This document shows, in pieces, positions 1-7,052 of a stretch of 12,057 bases of DNA (the first letter of the stretch is position 1; each line of letters begins with the position of its first letter). Under the pieces are notes generated by a model that was given only the letters and a program-made list of their open reading frames with translations, ran no database searches and was not told where the DNA came from. The position numbers and the translations under genes are program-made. This DNA is from JBCBJZ01 sp038522635 (GTDB taxonomy: Bacteria > Pseudomonadota > Alphaproteobacteria > Rhizobiales > Hyphomicrobiaceae): positions 1 through 12,057 of the forward strand of contig JBCBJZ010000117.1 in assembly GCA_038522635.1 (NCBI GenBank). The letters run 5' to 3'.

Positions 1-1
1 G

Positions 2-745
2 CAGGCGGCGGACCCGATCGACATGCTCATCATCCCGGTGGGCGGCGGCGGGCTGGCGGCCGGCGTCTGTCAGGTGATGGACCAGCTGTCGCCAACCACG
101 CAGATCCTTTTCGTGGAGCCTGAAGGCGCGCCAAGCTTCAAGCGCAGTCTTGAAGAGGGCCGGCGCGTTCAGCTCGAGACCTTGAGCAATTTCGTGGACG
201 GCGCGGCGGTGGCGCAGATCGGCCAGCATAATTTCGATATCCTCAAACACCGCTCCGCCCGCGATGTGCTGCTCGTCCCCGAAGATCGGCTGTGCGAGAC
301 CATCATCGAGATGCTGAACATCGAGGGCATCGTGATGGAGCCCGCTGGCGCGCTTGAAGTGGATGTGTTGCGCGATCTGCCGGCCGAAACGCTCAAAGGG
401 CGTAACGTCGTCTGTCTGACATCGGGTGGTAACTTCGATTTCGAGCGCCTGCCCGAGGTCAAAGAGCGCGCGCTCAAGGCCTCAGGCCTGAAGCGGTATT
501 ACATTTTGCGCCTACCGCAGCGGCCAGGCGCCTTGCGCGAGTTTCTCGATCTGTTCGGCGCCGACGATGACATCACGCGGTTTGAGTATCTCAAGAAGTC
601 TGCCCGCAATTTCGGCTCCATCCTGATCGGCGTGGAGACCAAGGCGCCAGTCAATTTCGAGCGCTTGGACGCAGCCATGACAAGCGCCGGCTTCCAGTTC
701 AAAGACATCACCGAAGACGAGATGGTGTCGAATTTCATCGTGTGA
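2..745 (+). CDS. ilvA: Threonine ammonia-lyase, biosynthetic short form (5' truncated by window)
   Basis: PLP enzyme that deaminates L-threonine to 2-oxobutanoate, the first committed step of isoleucine synthesis in the cytoplasm. The reading frame is open from base 2, so 247 C-terminal residues are present and roughly the first 170 lie outside the window. The PVGGGGLAAG loop near the visible start is the glycine-rich PLP-phosphate-binding loop of fold-type II enzymes, and SGGN (about base 420) is another family motif. From about base 485 the protein continues into one ACT-like regulatory domain (YYILRLPQRPGALREFLDLF...), ending in FIV. A single ACT-like repeat marks the short-form class (about 415 residues) rather than the two-repeat E. 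coli form. The ACT domain is where isoleucine feedback normally acts. The next gene starts on its stop codon. Family assignment is very secure; the regulation is inferred from the family. Confidence 0.95.
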   Translation, partial: QAADPIDMLIIPVGGGGLAAGVCQVMDQLSPTTQILFVEPEGAPSFKRSLEEGRRVQLETLSNFVDGAAVAQIGQHNFDILKHRSARDVLLVPEDRLCETIIEMLNIEGIVMEPAGALEVDVLRDLPAETLKGRNVVCLTSGGNFDFERLPEVKERALKASGLKRYYILRLPQRPGALREFLDLFGADDDITRFEYLKKSARNFGSILIGVETKAPVNFERLDAAMTSAGFQFKDITEDEMVSNFIV

Positions 746-1839
746 TGAGGGTGGCGATGGGCGGGCGGAAGCGGCGAGGCCGACCTCAAGGGACAAGGCT
801 GACTGTCCTGCGCGGCGCCCTTGCCACCGCCCTGCTCATGATGCCGGCCGTGATCGCGGTGCCGGTTCTGACGGCCAATGCTGCTTCCCATGACGCGGCG
901 GACGCGTTGGGGGAGAAGGGCATCGCCGTGACTGCGCCCGGCCCGCAGGCTGCGTCCGGTCCGCAGGCCGCGCTCCACGGCACCTTGCTGCGTCCCGCTG
1001 ATCGCGAAAGCGCGGTCGTGGTAATCATCCCGGGTTCCGGTCCCACGGATCGTGACGGCAACAACCGCCACGGTGTTCGCGCGGCCCCCTATCGGCTTTT
1101 GGCGCAAGGGCTTGCACGCCGCGGGATCGCTTCGGTGCGCTTCGACAAGCGTGGCATGTTCGCCAGCCGCGCTGCGGTGCCGGATGCGAACGCGGTCACC
1201 CTCGCCGCCTACGCACGCGACGTGAAGCGATGGGTCGCGACCGCGCTGCGTCAAACGCGCCAACCGTGCGCCTGGCTGGTCGGCCATAGCGAGGGCGGGC
1301 TCGTCGCGCTGGTTGCTGCGCAACGCCAGCCCAAGCTCTGCGGTGTGATCCTGGTCGCCGCACCGGGGCGCCCGTTTGGAACGATATTGCGCGAACAGTT
1401 AGCTGCCAATCCGGCGAATGCACCTTTGCTTCCTGCAGCCCTGGCCGCCATCAGCCGGTTTGAGCGGGGCCAGCGGGTTGACGTGCGCGGTCTTCACCCG
1501 GCCTTGCAGCGGTTGTTCGCACCGTCCGTGCAAGCGTTCCTGATCGATCTGATGGCGCATGATCCAGCAAAGCTCGCCAGCACGGTGCGTTTGCCGCTGT
1601 TGATCGCGCAAGGGGACAAGGACATTCAAGTGACTTTGGCGGATGCCAGGCGCTTGAAGGCCCATGCGCCGCGCGCCGTCTTCAAGCGTCTTGCCGAGAC
1701 GAACCATGTCCTCAAGCGTGTCACCGGTGACAGCCGTGCAGCAAACATCGCCACCTACGCGAACCCACGGTTGCCGCTTGCGCCCGGCGTCATTGACGCC
1801 ATCGCGGGCTTTATCGTGAAGCCCCGCAACGCGCGTTGA
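745..1839 (+). CDS. Secreted alpha/beta hydrolase (serine esterase/peptidase-like)
   Basis: Probable exported serine hydrolase of 364 residues; substrate unknown. An Arg/Lys-rich N-terminus is followed by a hydrophobic segment (about residues 19-42) ending in ANA-A, a typical signal peptidase I site near residue 46. The alpha/beta-hydrolase fold is shown by the IIPGSGPTDRDGNN oxyanion-hole loop (94-107), RFDKRG (132-137), the nucleophile elbow GHSEGG (Ser182), the acid loop GDKD (Asp291 or Asp293) and ETNH (His321). The pattern resembles S33/YqkD-like hydrolases. The start is uncertain. ATG 745 overlaps the ilvA stop by one base (TGATG). GTG 742 would give a GTGA overlap. ATG 757 has the best ribosome-binding site (GAGG at 747-750). 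Overlap with ilvA suggests translational coupling, but no link to isoleucine synthesis is evident. It ends 30 bases before the convergent bciA-like gene. Confidence 0.85.
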   Translation: MRVAMGGRKRRGRPQGTRLTVLRGALATALLMMPAVIAVPVLTANAASHDAADALGEKGIAVTAPGPQAASGPQAALHGTLLRPADRESAVVVIIPGSGPTDRDGNNRHGVRAAPYRLLAQGLARRGIASVRFDKRGMFASRAAVPDANAVTLAAYARDVKRWVATALRQTRQPCAWLVGHSEGGLVALVAAQRQPKLCGVILVAAPGRPFGTILREQLAANPANAPLLPAALAAISRFERGQRVDVRGLHPALQRLFAPSVQAFLIDLMAHDPAKLASTVRLPLLIAQGDKDIQVTLADARRLKAHAPRAVFKRLAETNHVLKRVTGDSRAANIATYANPRLPLAPGVIDAIAGFIVKPRNAR

Positions 1840-1869
1840 GCGGCAAGCGTTGGGCCATCGAACGTTGCT

Positions 1870-2913
1870 TCAAAACACAGCGTGGTCGCCGCGGTCGACC
1901 GAAGCGCCCCGCGCGATCAGCTCGTCGTAATAGGCAAACAGCGTATCGTTGCCGTGAACGGGCGTGGCCTGCGCATCGTAGCGCCCGCGCGCCTCATCCC
2001 ACACCAGCATCGATTGGCTCGCGTAGTAGCGACCGATCCGCGCCAACTCAGCCTTCGCTCGCAACGACGGCACAACCCGAGAGAAACCGCCGAGCCCGGC
2101 AACGATCGCGTCCATCATCGCCAGCGGGACATGCTTATAACGGGGCGGCAGCCCAAGTTTGGCGAACAGATGGTCAGCCTGATCGCGCGGCGTGATCGCA
2201 GGACCGGGCCCGCCGATCGGTAGAATGCGGTTGCGCAGGGCGGGCGTATCCACGCAACGGGCCAGATAGTCACCCAGATCGCGATCACTGATCGGCTTGC
2301 AAGCGGTCAGCCGTCCATCACCGAACAACAGATAGGGCTTGCCCGCGCGCACCCGGTCGAGTTGACCGGCAAGCGACTTGAAGTAGGCGGTCGGCCGCAC
2401 GATGGCGTGGTCCAAGGCCGATTCCATCAGCTTCGCTTCGAACGCCAGCTTCGCGTGCTGGAAGGCAAGCATCGGCCTTTGCACACATAGGGCCGACAGC
2501 AGGATGAACCGGCGCACGCCATGGTCCCGCGCGACATCCAGCAACTGCACGTGCGCGTCATGATCGATGGCCCAGGCATCGTCGGGCGCGCCGGTGCGCG
2601 AAGCGAGGCAGGAGACGACCACGTCGAACCGCTCACCGTTGAAACCATCGCGGATGAGACTTGTGGGATCCGTAACGTCGCCGCTGCGGATCGAGACACC
2701 GGCAGCAAGCTTCGTCTGTGCGCGGCGTCCACCTTTGCGCGGTGGGCGAACCAGCGCTGCAACGTCATGCCCACGCGCCACCAGTGCGGCGGCCGTCGCA
2801 CGTCCGATCGTGCCCGTAGCACCTGCCAGGAACACGCGCTGCGGGGGCCGCTCGCGCGCAACCGGTTCGCCCGCTGCCCCAGCTTCCCGGCCGCTCCTGC
2901 CTTCGCCTGTCAT
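1870..2913 (-). CDS. bciA: BciA/DVR-type NAD(P)H-dependent 8-vinyl-reductase homologue
   Basis: NAD(P)-binding short-chain/NmrA-like protein of 347 residues, closely patterned on BciA/plant DVR. That enzyme reduces the C8 vinyl group of divinyl (proto)chlorophyllide a in (bacterio)chlorophyll synthesis. The Rossmann motif is GATGTIG (31-37). Signature blocks I recognise from plant DVR are VVVSCLASR (98-106), LLSALCVQRPMLAFQHAKLAFEA (139 on), IVRPTAYFKS (171-180), GKPYLLFGDG (191-200), ACKPISD (204-210), LPIGGPG (231-237) and IGRYYASQSML (293-303). The start is ATG 2913, whose first bases overlap the oxyR stop (ATGA at 2913-2910). An in-frame ATG at 3021 would lie deep inside oxyR and is rejected. 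It is therefore probably co-transcribed with, and translationally coupled to, oxyR. No other pigment gene is in the window, so a chlorophyllide substrate is inferred from the family. In a non-phototroph another substrate is possible, and the symbol is tentative. Confidence 0.85.
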   Translation of the reverse strand: MTGEGRSGREAGAAGEPVARERPPQRVFLAGATGTIGRATAAALVARGHDVAALVRPPRKGGRRAQTKLAAGVSIRSGDVTDPTSLIRDGFNGERFDVVVSCLASRTGAPDDAWAIDHDAHVQLLDVARDHGVRRFILLSALCVQRPMLAFQHAKLAFEAKLMESALDHAIVRPTAYFKSLAGQLDRVRAGKPYLLFGDGRLTACKPISDRDLGDYLARCVDTPALRNRILPIGGPGPAITPRDQADHLFAKLGLPPRYKHVPLAMMDAIVAGLGGFSRVVPSLRAKAELARIGRYYASQSMLVWDEARGRYDAQATPVHGNDTLFAYYDELIARGASVDRGDHAVF

Positions 2914-3836
2914 CGCGTCAGTGCCCCCTGCACGCCCGCGCCGCCGGATGGTGCAACGGCTGAGCGGACCGCGTCCGCCATCTGCTGGAACGGGCCCCCG
3001 AGCGGGCTCGTCTTGCGCCACACCATGCCGATGATGCGCTCAGGTTGCGGCTCATCGAACGGCGCGACCGCGACTTCAGCCGACCGCGTCTCCACGTCAA
3101 CGGCCATCTGCGGCACCAAGGTTACACCAAGCCCTGCGCCGACCATTTGCACCAACGTCGACAGCGAACTGGCCTCCAGAATTTCACGCGGCGGCGCTTG
3201 CTGCATCTTACAGAACGCGAGCGCCTGATCGCGAAAGCAGTGCCCCTCTTCAAGCAGCAGCAGACGCATTTCCGACAACGTCTCGACGCTCGGCACAGGC
3301 CGGCCGGCATCCGCTGCCGCACGCACCAGCAAGAACGGCTCGCGAAAGAGCTCAACCTCGTGCAGCGATGGCTCCGATACCGGCAATGCCACGATCCCCA
3401 TATCCAACCGTCCCTCGTGCAGGCCTGCGATGACGCTCTGGGTCATCGTCTCGCGCACGTGGATGCCAAGCTCAGGGTTGATGGCGCTCAACGTTCTTAC
3501 GACCGCTGGCAGCAGGTAGGGCGCCACCGTAGGGATCACACCGAGCCGCAACCGGCCCACCAGCCGATCCTGCGAGGCGCGCGCCAAATCCCCAAGTTCA
3601 TCGACCGCACGAAGGATCTCCCGGACGCGGTCCACCGCCTCTTCGCCAAACTTCGTCAGACGCACCTGACGCGCGCCACGCTCGATCAGGCTGGCGCCCA
3701 GCGCTTCTTCAAACTCCTTGATTTGCATCGACAAAGCGGGCTGCGAGATCGCACACGCCTGCGCGGCCCGGCCGAAGTGAGCATGCCGTGCAAGGGCATC
3801 GAAGTAGCGCATTTGCCGCAAGGTCGCGTGGTTCAT
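2910..3836 (-). CDS. oxyR: OxyR, LysR-family hydrogen peroxide-responsive regulator
   Basis: Transcription factor of 308 residues that senses hydrogen peroxide through a reversible disulfide and activates antioxidant genes. The LysR winged helix-turn-helix is at about residues 4-62 (RQMRYFDALARHAHFGRAAQACAISQPALS), followed by a linker helix and the periplasmic-binding-like regulatory domain from about 92. The diagnostic OxyR segment EEGHCFRDQALAFC carries Cys200 and Cys209, nine residues apart like C199/C208 of E. coli OxyR; this sets it apart from a generic LysR protein. Downstream, SSLSTLVQMVGAGLGVTLVPQ (223-243) matches the family core. The ATG at 3836 is the natural LysR start but has no clear Shine-Dalgarno sequence. 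It is divergent from katG, its classical target, with 145 bases between the two starts. It overlaps the reductase gene at its 3' end by four bases. The disulfide switch itself is inferred from the conserved cysteines. Confidence 0.95.
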   Translation of the reverse strand: MNHATLRQMRYFDALARHAHFGRAAQACAISQPALSMQIKEFEEALGASLIERGARQVRLTKFGEEAVDRVREILRAVDELGDLARASQDRLVGRLRLGVIPTVAPYLLPAVVRTLSAINPELGIHVRETMTQSVIAGLHEGRLDMGIVALPVSEPSLHEVELFREPFLLVRAAADAGRPVPSVETLSEMRLLLLEEGHCFRDQALAFCKMQQAPPREILEASSLSTLVQMVGAGLGVTLVPQMAVDVETRSAEVAVAPFDEPQPERIIGMVWRKTSPLGGPFQQMADAVRSAVAPSGGAGVQGALTR

Positions 3837-3981
3837 CAGAAAAGCTTATCGTATAGATCACTAAATCCAATTTCGCCTGATGGTCGCGCTTTGCTACCAA
3901 GGCGCCACCGCTGGCGCAAACGAAGGCGCCCGCGACCCAATTCCAACGACCCTCACAAACAAGACCTAAGTGGAGGACCAC
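3837..3981. promoter_or_regulatory. Divergent oxyR/katG control region
   Basis: This 145-base spacer separates the oxyR and katG start codons and must hold both promoters. The part beside oxyR is markedly A+T-rich compared with the window. It carries two overlapping imperfect dyads: TTATC-N5-GATCA (3846-3860) and TAG-N4-CTA (3854-3863). LysR regulators typically bind such A+T-rich interrupted dyads and often repress their own gene from a site overlapping its promoter while activating the divergent one. The position, 10-24 bases upstream of the oxyR ATG and about 120 upstream of katG, fits that arrangement. The dyads do not match the full E. coli OxyR consensus of four ATAG/CTAT-type elements, so the exact operator is inference. 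I could not assign -35/-10 boxes convincingly. Confidence 0.5.
3972..3977 (+). promoter_or_regulatory. Shine-Dalgarno sequence deciding the katG start
   Basis: GGAGGA lies four bases before ATG 3982. Because it sits inside the first codons of the longer GTG-initiated frame (GTG at 3970), it argues that translation starts at 3982 and not at 3970. Confidence 0.75.
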
Positions 3982-6180
3982 ATGGACGGATCACAAAGCG
4001 AAGGCCGTTGCCCCTTTATGGGCGACACGCGCAAGTCCGGCAGTTCGGCAAACCAACAGTGGTGGCCGAACCAGCTCAACATCAAGATGCTGCACCAAAA
4101 CGGCCCGCAAGCGGACCCGATGGGTGAGGCGTTCAACTACGCCGAAGCGTTCAAGACGCTGGACCTGGACGCTGTCAAAGCCGACCTCTTCAAGCTGATG
4201 ACCACCTCGCAGGACTGGTGGCCAGCCGACTACGGTCACTATGGCCCCTTCTTCATCCGCATGGCTTGGCACTCCGCCGGCACATACCGCATCCACGATG
4301 GCCGCGGCGGCGCATGTTCAGGCACACAGCGGTTTGCGCCACTCAACTCCTGGCCCGATAACGGCAACCTCGATAAGGCGCGCGCGCTGCTGTGGCCGAT
4401 CAAGCAGAAGTACGGCCGGGCGCTCTCCTGGGCCGACCTGATGATCTTGGCCGGCAACTGCGCGATCGAGTCGATGGGACTGAAGCCGTTCGGCTTTGCC
4501 GGTGGCCGCGAAGACGTGTGGGAACCTGAAGACGACATCTATTGGGGCCCCGAGACGACGTGGCTCGCCGATGAGCGCTACAGCGGCGCTCGCGTGCTCG
4601 CCGATCCGCTGGCCGCGGTGCAAATGGGCCTGATCTACGTCAACCCGGAAGGTCCCAACGGCAACCCCGATCCGCAGCTTTCCGCGCACGACATTCGCGA
4701 GACCTTCGCGCGCATGGCCATGAACGATGAAGAGACCGTGGCCCTCGTCGCCGGTGGTCACACTTTCGGTAAGGCGCACGGCGCGGGCGATCCGGGCCAG
4801 TACGTCGGCGCGGAGCCTGAAGGGTCGAGCATTGAAGACATGGGCTTTGGCTGGAAGAACACGTTTGGCGATGGCCATGGTGTGCACACCATCACCAGCG
4901 GCCTTGAAGGCGCGTGGACGCCAACGCCCACGACCTGGGACATGAGCTACTTCGACACGCTCTTCGGCAACGAATGGGAGCTGACCAAGAGCCCCGCCGG
5001 TGCGCAGCAGTGGACGCCGAAAAACCCGGCCGCAAAAGACCTCGTGCCGGACGCCCACGATCCCGACAAGCGCCATGCGCCGATGATGTCGACCGCCGAT
5101 ATGGCGATGCGCATGGACCCGGCTTACGAGAAAATCTCGCGCCACTTCCACGCCAATCCCGACGAGTTCGCTGACGCGTTTGCCCGTGCATGGTTCAAGC
5201 TGACCCACCGCGACATGGGTCCGCTCCCGCGCTATCTCGGCCCCGATGTGCCCGACGAAGAGCTGATCTGGCAGGACCCGGTCCCCGCCGCCGATCACAC
5301 GCTGGTCGATGATGCGGACATCGCCAAACTGAAGGTGGACATTCTGGCGTCCGGCCTCAGCATCGCGGAATTGGTCGGCACCGCATGGGGGTCAGCCTCG
5401 ACCTTCCGCGGCAGCGACAAGCGCGGCGGCGCCAATGGCGCGCGGATCGCGCTGAGCCCGCAGAAGGACTGGGCGGTGAACAACCCCACGCAGCTTGCCC
5501 ATGTCCTTGATAAACTGCGCGGCGTGAAAGCGTCCTTCGACGACGCGCAGGCGGGCGACAAGAAGGTCTCGCTGGCCGATCTGATCGTGCTGGGTGGTTG
5601 CGCAGCGGTGGAGAAAGCCGCGGACAACGCTGGGCACACGATCAAGGTGGCGTTCCGTCCGGGCCGCACCGATGCGACGCAGGCGCAAACCGACGTCGAC
5701 TCGTTCGCCGTGCTCGAGCCCAAGGCCGACGGGTTCCGCAACCATCTGAGCAGCAACGATCCCCGCTCAGCCGAAGAGCAACTCGTCGATCGTGCGCAGC
5801 TTCTCACCCTCACGGCGCCCGAGATGACGGTGCTGGTCGGCGGGCTTCGTGCGCTCAACGCCAACGCCGATGGGAGCGCTCACGGCGTCTTCACGACCAC
5901 GCCTGAAACGTTGAACAACGCGTTCTTCACGGTGCTGATGGATCGTACGCTGGCGTGGGAAGCGGTCGATGACAGCCAACAGGTGTTCGAGGCGCGCGCA
6001 CGCGCGGGCGGCGATGTCAAATGGACGGGCACCCGCTGTGACCTCGTCTTCGGCTCGCACTCGCAACTGCGGGCGATCGCCGAAGTCTACGGCTGTGACG
6101 ATTCACAAGCGAAGTTCGTCAAGGACTTCGTGGCCGCCTGGGAGAAGGTGATGGAGCTCGACCGCTTCGACCTTGCTTAG
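3982..6180 (+). CDS. katG: Catalase-peroxidase KatG
   Basis: Bifunctional haem catalase-peroxidase of 732 residues, the usual KatG length, which removes hydrogen peroxide and oxidises small donors. The N-terminal, haem-binding domain shows the distal triad Arg93, Trp96, His97 in RMAWHSAGTYR. The Trp-Tyr-Met crosslink residues needed for catalase activity are Trp96, Tyr219 (LIYVNPEGP) and Met245 (RMAMND). The proximal ligand is His260 (GGHTFGK) with Trp319 (TPTTWD) and Asp373 (STADMAM). The arginine switch is Arg410 (THRDMGP). The second, haem-less peroxidase-like domain follows from about residue 430 (ELVGTAWGSASTFRGSDKRGGANGARI). All catalytic residues are present, so the enzyme should be active. 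The N-terminus (MDGSQSEGRCPFMG) has the typical CP-M pattern of KatG proteins. Divergent OxyR is the expected activator. A strong terminator follows 52 bases after the stop. Confidence 0.98.
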   Translation: MDGSQSEGRCPFMGDTRKSGSSANQQWWPNQLNIKMLHQNGPQADPMGEAFNYAEAFKTLDLDAVKADLFKLMTTSQDWWPADYGHYGPFFIRMAWHSAGTYRIHDGRGGACSGTQRFAPLNSWPDNGNLDKARALLWPIKQKYGRALSWADLMILAGNCAIESMGLKPFGFAGGREDVWEPEDDIYWGPETTWLADERYSGARVLADPLAAVQMGLIYVNPEGPNGNPDPQLSAHDIRETFARMAMNDEETVALVAGGHTFGKAHGAGDPGQYVGAEPEGSSIEDMGFGWKNTFGDGHGVHTITSGLEGAWTPTPTTWDMSYFDTLFGNEWELTKSPAGAQQWTPKNPAAKDLVPDAHDPDKRHAPMMSTADMAMRMDPAYEKISRHFHANPDEFADAFARAWFKLTHRDMGPLPRYLGPDVPDEELIWQDPVPAADHTLVDDADIAKLKVDILASGLSIAELVGTAWGSASTFRGSDKRGGANGARIALSPQKDWAVNNPTQLAHVLDKLRGVKASFDDAQAGDKKVSLADLIVLGGCAAVEKAADNAGHTIKVAFRPGRTDATQAQTDVDSFAVLEPKADGFRNHLSSNDPRSAEEQLVDRAQLLTLTAPEMTVLVGGLRALNANADGSAHGVFTTTPETLNNAFFTVLMDRTLAWEAVDDSQQVFEARARAGGDVKWTGTRCDLVFGSHSQLRAIAEVYGCDDSQAKFVKDFVAAWEKVMELDRFDLA

Positions 6181-6231
6181 TCTGGGGCTTAATCTGATCT
6201 GGGCTTCACCTTAGGCTTACCCCCGAACGAC

Positions 6232-6261
6232 AAAGGCCGGTCCCTGCGGGTACCGGCCTTT
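6232..6261. terminator. Rho-independent terminator, possibly bidirectional
   Basis: Perfect 10-bp arms AAAGGCCGGT (6232-6241) and ACCGGCCTTT (6252-6261) enclose a 10-base loop in which CCC and GGG could pair further. On the plus strand the stem runs into TTTTT, an ideal intrinsic terminator for katG. On the minus strand the matching arm ends in TTTG, giving a weaker tail that may also stop transcripts of the convergent DM13 gene, which ends at 6288. Confidence 0.9.
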
Positions 6262-6287
6262 TTCGTGCGTACGTTAGGCGGTGTGGC

Positions 6288-6776
6288 TCAACCGCCAGGC
6301 GCTAAAGGCGCTGATGAAAACAGCACGCCAAACTGCTCGCACCAGATCACCACCGACTTGTAGGCGGCAGGATCAGCCGAAGTCGGCAGCGTGTAATTCT
6401 GGTCGCCCACATTGCCTTTCAACCGGCCAAGCGAGATCCACCGGCTCGCCGTGACATCGCTTGACTTGGTGATGGTTGCCGCTTCCACGAGGTACACCTT
6501 GAGGTCAGGCCCGTTGGTTGAGCGAAAATCGGTGAAGCGCACCACGTGGCTGCCATCGTTGGTGCGCAACAGCGTGGCGGTGCCGCTGCCCTTGTGAACC
6601 GCGTCGGCATCCTTGAATTGCCCTGTGCGAAGCGTGCGTGCCTGCCCGGCGGCCGGGGCCTGTTCCGAGACGACTTCATCGAAAAACAGCGGCGAGGCGA
6701 GGTACCAAAAAGCATTCCCGGCGATGAACCCCAGGGTGCCACAGACGAGGGCGGTGATGATGATGGTGCGGGACAT
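6288..6776 (-). CDS. Membrane-anchored DM13-domain protein
   Basis: Protein of 162 residues with one N-terminal hydrophobic segment (about 4-30, TIIITALVCGTLGFIAGNAFWYLA), most likely an uncleaved anchor or signal peptide that places the rest outside the cytoplasm. A DM13 domain fills residues 50-158. Its hallmarks are TATLLRTNDGSHVVRFTDFRSTNGPDLKVYL (66-96), LGRLKGNVGDQNYTLP (116-131) and SVVIWCEQFGVLFSSAPL (141-158) with the conserved Cys146. DM13 domains have been proposed to take part in redox or electron-transfer reactions, but the function of bacterial stand-alone members is not established. The start at 6776 is set by a strong AAGGAG seven bases upstream (6784-6789); an upstream in-frame ATG at 6911 has no such site. 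It converges on katG and shares the terminator region. A link to peroxide defence is only suggested by proximity. Confidence 0.85.
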   Translation of the reverse strand: MSRTIIITALVCGTLGFIAGNAFWYLASPLFFDEVVSEQAPAAGQARTLRTGQFKDADAVHKGSGTATLLRTNDGSHVVRFTDFRSTNGPDLKVYLVEAATITKSSDVTASRWISLGRLKGNVGDQNYTLPTSADPAAYKSVVIWCEQFGVLFSSAPLAPGG

Positions 6777-6812
6777 CGGGTGGCTCCTTGTGCGAGGATT
6801 TCGCGATGACTG

Positions 6813-6827
6813 CGTGAAGCTTTCACG
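6813..6827. promoter_or_regulatory. Perfect dyad upstream of the DM13 gene, candidate operator
   Basis: CGTGAA-GCT-TTCACG is a perfect 6-bp inverted repeat with a 3-base centre, lying 37 to 51 bases upstream of the DM13 start codon. The position suits a repressor site overlapping a promoter or leader. No regulator is identified. Confidence 0.35.
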
Positions 6828-6923
6828 AGGACTTCGGGGGTAAGGTCTGCCCTGGCTTTGAGGGTCGATTGGCTTCGCCGATCTGAATGTGGACGCGACT
6901 AGAACGCGCACTCATCTGGGCCA

Positions 6924-6957
6924 GAACTCAGCTTGTCCTCAATCTGAACTAAGCTTG
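6924..6957. repeat. Two 12-bp direct repeats 22 bp apart (GAACTnAGCTTG)
   Basis: GAACTCAGCTTG (6924-6935) and GAACTAAGCTTG (6946-6957) agree at 11 of 12 positions and are offset by 22 bp, about two turns of the helix, so they would present the same DNA face. They lie between the divergent DM13 and oxidoreductase genes, about 96 bases before the latter's start. A tandem regulator site is a reasonable reading; chance similarity cannot be excluded. Confidence 0.4.
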
Positions 6958-7052
6958 ATCTGGGCAGGCCATGGCCCTGAGCAAGGCGCGTGATGATCAC
7001 CAAGGGCTCACCATCGCGTGACGCCTTGCCGTTGGCGATGAGGTGGCTTGGT

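Noticed and set aside
1827..1838. Perfect palindrome CAACGCGCGTTG at the hydrolase stop codon
   Set aside because: It has no loop, lies mostly in coding sequence, and such GC-rich palindromes are frequent in this base composition.
1844..1867. Hairpin between the convergent hydrolase and bciA-like genes (CAAGCGTT / AACGTTG)
   Set aside because: Only 7 pairs with a bulged base and no T-tract on either strand; not a credible intrinsic terminator.
1836..2223. Plus-strand open frames after the alpha/beta hydrolase
   Set aside because: They are antisense to the conserved BciA-like gene and have Arg/Pro-rich shadow compositions.
2914..3021. 36-residue N-terminal extension of the BciA-like protein
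   Set aside because: It would overlap the oxyR coding region by over 100 bases, is low-complexity and Arg/Gly-rich, and the ATGA overlap at 2913 gives a natural start.
3970..3981. Longer katG beginning at GTG 3970
   Set aside because: The extra codons contain the GGAGGA ribosome-binding site for ATG 3982, and KatG proteins normally begin as the shorter form does.
3045..4127. Long open frame (360 codons) on the plus strand across oxyR and into katG
   Set aside because: It is antisense to oxyR, overlaps the katG start and control region, has no recognisable domain and an Arg/His/Gln-rich composition typical of a high-GC shadow frame.
4318..5298. Open frame of 326 codons on the minus strand within katG
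   Set aside because: Fully antisense to a perfectly conserved KatG coding region; its translation matches no known family.
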